Below, one piece after another: positions 17,697-22,500 of a DNA stretch of 22,500 nt (within the stretch, counting starts at the first letter, position 1; each line of letters begins with the position of its first letter). A program made the translations under genes and the position numbers. The notes beneath the pieces were generated by a model. That model searched no databases, had not been told where the DNA came from, and saw only the letters and a program-made list of their open reading frames with translations. This stretch comes from Sphaeroforma sirkka (taxonomy: Eukaryota; Opisthokonta; Ichthyosporea; Ichthyophonida), in NCBI GenBank assembly GCA_001586965.3, contig LUCW03001627.1:1-22500 (forward strand). The letters are read 5' to 3'.

Positions 17697-17894
17697 TGAG
17701 AGACTATAGGTCTCAGACCAAATTGTACAGCAAAGAAAGTCTTTGATTTATAGAAATTGATAGGGTTAGCTCACCTTCACTAGCTAATAACTCTTCTTAA
17801 CTAAGAGTTGATTTGATTTCTCAACCGATTTCCGGGATTTGATTGTGTTTCTCAATCGACTCCTGAGAGTTGATTAAATACGTTAGCAACAACA
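17697..17894 (+). repeat. LTR family B, copy 3
   Basis: 198 bp reading TGAGAGACTATAGG on the plus strand to AACA. It is the reverse complement counterpart of the copies at 12072-12273 and 15730-15966. The flanks (GTTAC / ATCTA) are not a target duplication and no coding region is attached, so it is a solo LTR. Confidence 0.7.
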
Positions 17895-18130
17895 ATCTAA
17901 AAATTGATGCGCCCCTATGTGAGTCGCAGCTTATGTGGGAAAGTACTATATGGTCAGCGTGGGATCAAATAGCAGAGAAGTCGAGTCTAATATTATCGAA
18001 GTGTTATAAGTGTTCTGCAGAAAGCTTCTCCTACTGACATGAGGTTTTACCCAGCCCAGCCCAAGCGGATGAGTATAAGCACGAACACCGTAGGTATGGA
18101 TCCAAAGGCGAGGTCAGAGACAAATACATA

Positions 18131-18722
18131 CATTTGCACTTTATTTAAAGTCTACCACCGTACACTAACAAATAGATACTACGCAGTTGTGTAAATATCT
18201 AGTTGGCCGTGGCGAGATCGCTAATGTACTGGCTACTAATTACGACAATAAGCACTGGCAATAATTGCTAGCGCTCAATCACGTATATGTTATGAAAATC
18301 GATACCTATCCATACCATGATGCGATACGATGAATTGTTAGTGCTACTCGCAGCGAGCACAACTTTCATTTTCAAATCTGCCGGTACTTGTGATTGGTAT
18401 GACTAGCCAATTTTTTTCCATGACACCACATCATTAAACGAACTACCAATTTGAAAACATGTTAATGGCCTCCATATCGGCGCCTCTCAAGTAGTTGTGC
18501 CACATTTTGTGTGAAGGCAAATCTTTCTGTTTAATTAATTGTATAAATCCAAAACAAACACGTTTCACTATGACATAGTTTCAGCCTGATTCTCATTTAG
18601 GTCTTAAGTGATTGTGGCCAAAACATTAGCGATCTCGCCACGGCCAGCGAGGGGTTTTACACACCTGCGTAGTATCAATGTGTTAGAGTGAAAGGTGGTA
18701 GACTTTAAATAGAGCGCAAATG
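18131..18722. mobile_element. MITE-like element with long inverted repeats
   Basis: The left arm at 18131-18233 and right arm at 18617-18722 are inverted copies of about 100 bases (about 80% identical by eye). Exact blocks are 23 bases (18205-18227 with 18623-18645, around GGCGAGATCGCTAATGT), 17 bases (18143-18159 with 18694-18710) and 11 bases (18175-18185 with 18666-18676). Weaker similarity continues outwards to about 18105 and 18750. The 380-base core has no ORF. Non-autonomous DNA transposons look like this, but no target duplication is evident. Confidence 0.65.
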
Positions 18723-18750
18723 AACCTTTTATCTCTGCAGAAGTCGCCGA

Positions 18751-19417
18751 CGTTCGATGACTTCTCAACCCACACAATACCTACAACTATGTATGAAACG
18801 AATTTTCATGGAATGATATTTAACTTGTCAGATTTGTCCGCAGGCTATGACAAGTCGCAACAGGTAACACACACCACGTATACTTTGTGGCACTTTTAAC
18901 AAAAGAGTTTTATACCAAATGACAGTTCCGACGGCCATAAGAACCAGCGATCAAGTTGCACTGAAATATGCACAGAACAGGAGAAACTGAAAACTGAGTA
19001 ATGTACAATGCCACACTGGGTATACTTGTAAAGCAAAAGACTGCAATAAATCAAGTCATTAACACACTTAATGCAAATCAGTTTTAGAACGTAATGACTA
19101 GTCTAAACTTTATGCTGTCGCTTTATGCTGTCGCTTTATGCTGGGTAGACCAATGCTGTCTGGACTCACTGCAATTGAACGCTGTACCGATTGATACCGG
19201 GTTCATGCTTTAGGTATCGGGAGCGCTGGTTTTCAGTGTTTATCACAACCTTACGACCCCTATTGAACGCCTGGTTACTACATTTATTTGTGTTACTAAT
19301 TTACTTGTACATTCGCGTAGTGCCGGCATACTTCTGGGACTATCCTTCAAGCACATGCCTATATGCGTGCAACTATATTCCTCCACTCTACGTCCCCAGC
19401 CTCAATACGGCGATGAT
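18751..19417. other. no gene recognised; one small tandem repeat
   Basis: A 13-bp unit (CTTTATGCTGTCG) is repeated 2.8 times at 19108-19143. A plus-strand frame at 19191-19544 looks membrane-like but is antisense to the acidic ORF and starts with GTG or later codons. A TTTATT at about 19283 is AATAAA on the minus strand, about 130 bases beyond that ORF's stop. Confidence 0.4.
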
Positions 19418-19804
19418 TTACACAGTCATGTACTGTACCGTGTCGCGCGCGTCATTGTCGTCTTCCGCATCATCATCGGCGCGGGGTCCCATACTACTGA
19501 GTATTTGTCTTCGCAACAGTCTAGGCGTTAAAACGTGCACATAGGAGTCGATTTCTGTTTCTGATGGCACTGAAATAGTGCTACAATTCGCTTCAACCCG
19601 AAGATCGCTTATAGTGCTATCTGTTCCGGTCCCGGTGAAAGTACGATCCTGGCCGTAGTCATCTGGATTGCGATCTGAATTTGCATACGCTTCAGAATCC
19701 CCAAGCAGCTCAAATGCACTTTCGTGTATCCTATCATTCTCGTCGCTGTCACTACCTTCGCCTCCAGCTATCGCGGAATTTCTCCGTGAGTCAATATTGG
19801 GCAT
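19418..19804 (-). CDS. hypothetical acidic protein or 3' terminal exon
   Basis: From ATG at 19804 a 128-codon frame runs to TAA/TAG-type stop at 19418. The product is acidic and rich in Ser, Asp, Glu and Asn (GSDSDENDR, DDDAEDDNDARD) with one basic Leu-Arg stretch near the end (LTPRLLRRQIL); no domain is recognised and it is probably disordered. The frame is also open 5' of this ATG to about 19873, and a pyrimidine-rich tract followed by TACGTAG lies just before it (about 19820). This could therefore be the last exon of a spliced gene with a cytoplasmic tail. An AATAAA lies about 130 bases downstream. Composition is coding-like compared with the surroundings, but no homology supports it. Confidence 0.35.
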   Translation of the reverse strand: MPNIDSRRNSAIAGGEGSDSDENDRIHESAFELLGDSEAYANSDRNPDDYGQDRTFTGTGTDSTISDLRVEANCSTISVPSETEIDSYVHVLTPRLLRRQILSSMGPRADDDAEDDNDARDTVQYMTV

Positions 19805-19873
19805 GAAAACGGAATGGTGCCTACGTACACAGTGAAAATCAGAGGAAAGTGAAAGTTGGCAAAAGTCGAACAC

Positions 19874-20500
19874 AAGTGATTATTTCAGACATTACATGAA
19901 AGACGAATGATGTCACATGAACATCAAGGCCTCCTATTTGAGGGTGGTGAAGACTAGTGCGACTTATGAGGTCGATCCGTCCACTAGAATAGGACAAGAA
20001 GTATAATAGCGAAACCCAACAATGTAGTTCGTTGGTGAACCGCTCCTTTGTTGACCACGATGGAGGTCTGTCGCGTCATCAACGACTACTAACCAACACC
20101 GAAATAGAGAACAACTTCCGCGAAACCAAGCTGCTGGTAGGTAAAGTCCCATTCAACGTATCTGTACGCGCATGTGCCACTCAATAATACTGACACAATG
20201 CATACGCACTGCCACACAGAGTACTAGTTTGCGGCACATGCGTAGTTGGGAGCGGCTCAAGATATACCTATAACTGAAATCAAAATCAAAGACCCAACTC
20301 AAGACGAGAGAGAGCGTAAAAATAGTAGATTGTGAATTATTGATATGATCAAAAGATAGAGATGGTAGCCATTTAACCAACACACCTTGAATGTACCACA
20401 TTCTCGGCCCTTCTTGGGATAAGCTCCGCATTGCTGTCTAAATTTCCCGGTACGGTATACACTTGCGTGTCTGTTCGAGCACAAATTTGAAGGACAGGGT
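19874..20500. other. no gene recognised; one inverted repeat
   Basis: A perfect 10-bp inverted repeat (CGCATGTGCC 20169-20178 with GGCACATGCG 20233-20242) encloses 54 bases. Open frames on the minus strand lack motifs. Confidence 0.35.
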
Positions 20501-21451
20501 ATATCAGTAAGCCTGGAAAGAAGAATACGTGCACTTTATCATTAAAAGGGCCATTGTGAGTACAGATGGAGTATAAGAACAACGCACAGCATTAGATATC
20601 AGTGAGCCCCGGAAAAAGAATATGTACACTTTTATCATTAAAAGGGCTTTTGTGAGTACAGATGGAGGATAAGAACAACGCACAGCACTAGATATCAGTG
20701 AGCCCCGAAAGAAGAATATGTGCACTTTATCATTAAAAGGGCTATTGCGAGTACAGATAGAGCATAAGAACAACGCACAGCAGTAGATATCAGTGAGCCC
20801 CGAAAAAAGAATATATACACTTTATCATTAAAAGGGCCATTGTGAGTATATATGGAGCATAAGAACAATACACAGCATTAAATATCAGTGAGCCCCAAAA
20901 GAAGAATATGTGCACTTTATCATTAAAAGAGCCATTCTGAGTACAGATGAAGCATAAGAACAACGCCCAGCAGTAGATACCAGTGAGCCCCAAAAGAAGA
21001 ATATGTACACTTTATCATTAAAAGAGCCATTGTGAGTACAGATAAAGCATAAGAACAATACACAGCATTAGATACTAGTGAGCCCCGAAAGAAAAATATG
21101 TGCACTTTATCATAAAAAGGGCCATGTGAGTATAGATGGAGTATAAGAACAATACACAGCATTAGATATCAGTGAGCCCCAAAAGCAGAATATATGCAAT
21201 TTATCATTAAAAGGGAGCATAAGAACAATACACAGCATTAGGTATCAGTAAACCCGGAAAGAAGAATATGTACTCTTTATCATTAAAAGGGCCATTGTGA
21301 GTACAGATAGAGCATAAGAACAACGCACAGCAATATATATCAGTGAGCCCCGAAAGAAGAGTATGTGCACTTTATCATTAAAAGGGCCATTGTGAGTACA
21401 GAGAGAACATAAGAACAACGCACAGCATTATATATCAGTGAGCCCGGAAAG
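20501..21451. repeat. 95-bp satellite array, about ten units
   Basis: The landmark CAGTGAGCCCC recurs at 20505, 20600, 20696, 20791, 20886, 20981, 21076, 21170, 21246, 21341 and 21436. Spacing is 94-96 bases except one shortened unit of 76 bases (21170-21246). Each unit contains GAATATGTGCACTTTATC, ATTAAAAGGGCCATTGTGAG and CATAAGAACAACGCACAGCA. Units differ at several per cent of positions. Because 95 is not a multiple of three, the minus strand shows repeating pseudo-ORFs (NDKVHIFFF, ALLMIKCTY) that are not genes. No spacers exist, so it is not CRISPR. Confidence 0.95.
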
Positions 21452-21453
21452 AT

Positions 21454-21520
21454 GTACAAATCAAGTGACACTGTACTACAAACCAAGTGACACTGTACTA
21501 CAAACTAAGTGACACTGTGA
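21454..21520. repeat. 22-bp tandem repeat, three units
   Basis: The unit AAGTGACACTGTACTACAAA plus two bases is present at about 21459, 21482 and 21504 (last one partial), directly after the 95-bp array. Confidence 0.9.
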
Positions 21521-21601
21521 AGTAATGGCGCATGTCCAGGTGCACACACCTATACTAGGCTCGGAGGATGGCCCCGGTAAACACCCCGGTTTATTCTTAA
21601 G

Positions 21602-21887
21602 CATCGCCCTTCAATGAGAGTATGAATTTATTCATCAGGATACATCAGTATATATAACATACTGTAAATGATACACAACATTCAAGGGCTAGCCTTTACT
21701 ATCACTCTTTATTGAGAGTATGGATATATGCATCAGTATACATCAGTATATATCACATACTGTAAATGATACACAACATTCAAGGGTTAGCCTTAACCAT
21801 CGCCATATACGGAATTATGAAAATCAATTACCATTAGTATGCATCAGTACATATACAGTGTTCTAATACACAACATTCAATATGCAG
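21602..21887. repeat. about 98-bp tandem repeat, three diverged units
   Basis: Units start near 21602, 21700 and 21798. ACATACTGTAAATGATACAC and CAACATTCAAGGG.TAGCC are shared by the first two (GATACAC at 21670 and 21768), while the third is much more diverged (AATACACAACATTCAA at about 21866). It is unrelated in sequence to the 95-bp array. Confidence 0.85.
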
Positions 21888-21993
21888 TAAGTCATAGTTG
21901 TCACACCTTAAATTCCGGTAGTCACGAAATGGATATGCAGGCTTTAGTCTTCATCAGGGATAATAATTTATTCTTCGAACTCCATTACTCTTA

Positions 21994-21994
<1 letters not shown>

Positions 21995-22042
<48 letters not shown>
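21995..22042. repeat. (CA)n(TA)n compound microsatellite
   Basis: About 14 CA units followed by about 10 TA units, then degenerate CA-rich DNA to about 22170. The antisense translation is a Cys/Val run and is not a gene. Confidence 0.97.
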
Positions 22043-22233
22043 AATATATAAACACTGTACAAATACACTCCCAATACAAACAGCCCACACATACAAACGC
22101 ACACAAACACACACAAGCGTGTCCACAGACACAGATCATCAGACACACACCACCAAAACACACGCAGAAATACTCCGTAGGTGTATACAAAGGTAGTCAC
22201 AAGCGACGTTGCCATGGCAACCCACCTCACACT

Positions 22234-22371
22234 CTGCACTGAGATGCCGTCTTCTGTGCCAGCTATTGAGTGCAGGTCCTGTGCAATGCGACCCATTTCC
22301 GTCTCTGAAGTCTCAAAATGGGAATATGTGTAACCGATTGAATATTTATCTGTAGATGTCGAGACTTGCAT
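22234..22371 (-). CDS. possible short first exon or ORF fragment
   Basis: From ATG 22371 the minus strand reads MQVSTSTDKYSIGYTY and then a polar helical-looking stretch (ETSETEMGRIAQDLHSIAGT). Near 22234 the sequence CAGAGTGTGAGG offers a 5' splice-site candidate, after which the frame runs into the CA-microsatellite-coded Cys/Val sequence. No homology is recognised. It could equally be chance. Confidence 0.15.
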
Positions 22372-22500
22372 GCATGAAATTCGGGTTGGCCCGTGATTGT
22401 ATGTGAGTGGACAAGACTGATCTCGGGATGTGTGTGATGCAAATTACCTGAGCTCAGGGGTTTTCGAATGTTTGCTATATGCTTATATTCGTATACATGT
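22372..22500. other. window end, nothing recognised
   Basis: Unassigned sequence. Confidence 0.3.

Noticed and set aside
19191..19544. 117-codon plus-strand frame with hydrophobic stretches
   Set aside because: Overlaps the acidic minus-strand frame, lacks a good ATG and its C-terminal Ser-rich part is the antisense of the acidic cluster.
20504..21162. Several overlapping minus-strand frames with recurring NDKVHIFFF and LLMIKCTY peptides
   Set aside because: They are readings of the 95-bp satellite in rotating frames (period not divisible by three); not genes.
20501..21451. CRISPR-like periodic array
   Set aside because: The whole 95-base unit is repeated with no unique spacers, and the sequence is eukaryotic.
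21954..22190. Cys/Val-rich membrane-like ORFs on the minus strand
   Set aside because: They encode the CA/TA microsatellite and the CA-rich flank.

Overview
This window is eukaryotic, repeat-rich, gene-poor DNA. It holds Ty3/gypsy and Ty1/copia retrotransposon remnants, solo LTRs, polymerase III promoter boxes, AATAAA poly(A) signals, TTTAGGG/TTTTAGGG telomere-type repeats, minisatellites and microsatellites. No bacterial operon, CRISPR array or rRNA gene was seen. The lineage cannot be fixed from sequence alone. TTTAGGG-type telomeric units occur in plants, oomycetes, dinoflagellates and other protists, and the AT-rich, transposon-laden background fits a protist or early-branching opisthokont.

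Region 1 (1-6318, + strand): a nearly full-length but broken Ty3/gypsy element. Its gag is shattered over several frames and holds an antisense tRNA-like insertion at about 705-800. Protease, RT and the first part of RNase H lie in one frame. A methyltransferase-like insert domain, a D,D35E integrase, a GPF module and a chromodomain-like tail follow. The pol breaks are a frameshift near 3670, a TAG at 5415-5417 and a probable frameshift near 6020.

Region 2 (about 7080-9710): the wreck of another system. Two diverged copies of a Ulp1/C48-type cysteine protease gene end (+ strand, sharing a 3' tail with AATAAA) flank a decayed gene on the - strand. That gene begins MGVSGLLPL and carries VDAS and VFDG motifs of the XPG/FEN1/EXO1 nuclease family. 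This is the best candidate for something new, perhaps a degraded large DNA transposon or endogenised viral segment.

Region 3 (9711-12933): a telomere-like G-rich island (9820-9965), a solo LTR (family A, 10327-10680), a few unassigned reading frames, a YADD reverse-transcriptase scrap near 11603 and an LTR of family B (12072-12273).

Region 4 (12934-15966, - strand): a Ty1/copia remnant with protease, GAG-pre-integrase, integrase and the start of RT. The rest of RT and RNase H are deleted. It ends in a polypurine tract and a family-A 3' LTR, while a family-B LTR sits at its 5' side, so the two ends do not match.

Region 5 (16-22.5 kb): a diverged tandem duplication (about 16.03-16.74 kb), another family-B LTR in the opposite orientation (17697-17894), a 592-bp inverted-repeat element (18131-18722), one acidic possible coding exon (19418-19804, - strand), a ten-unit 95-bp satellite (20501-21451), two more tandem arrays and a (CA)n(TA)n microsatellite. 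Apart from that exon I see no convincing intact host gene.
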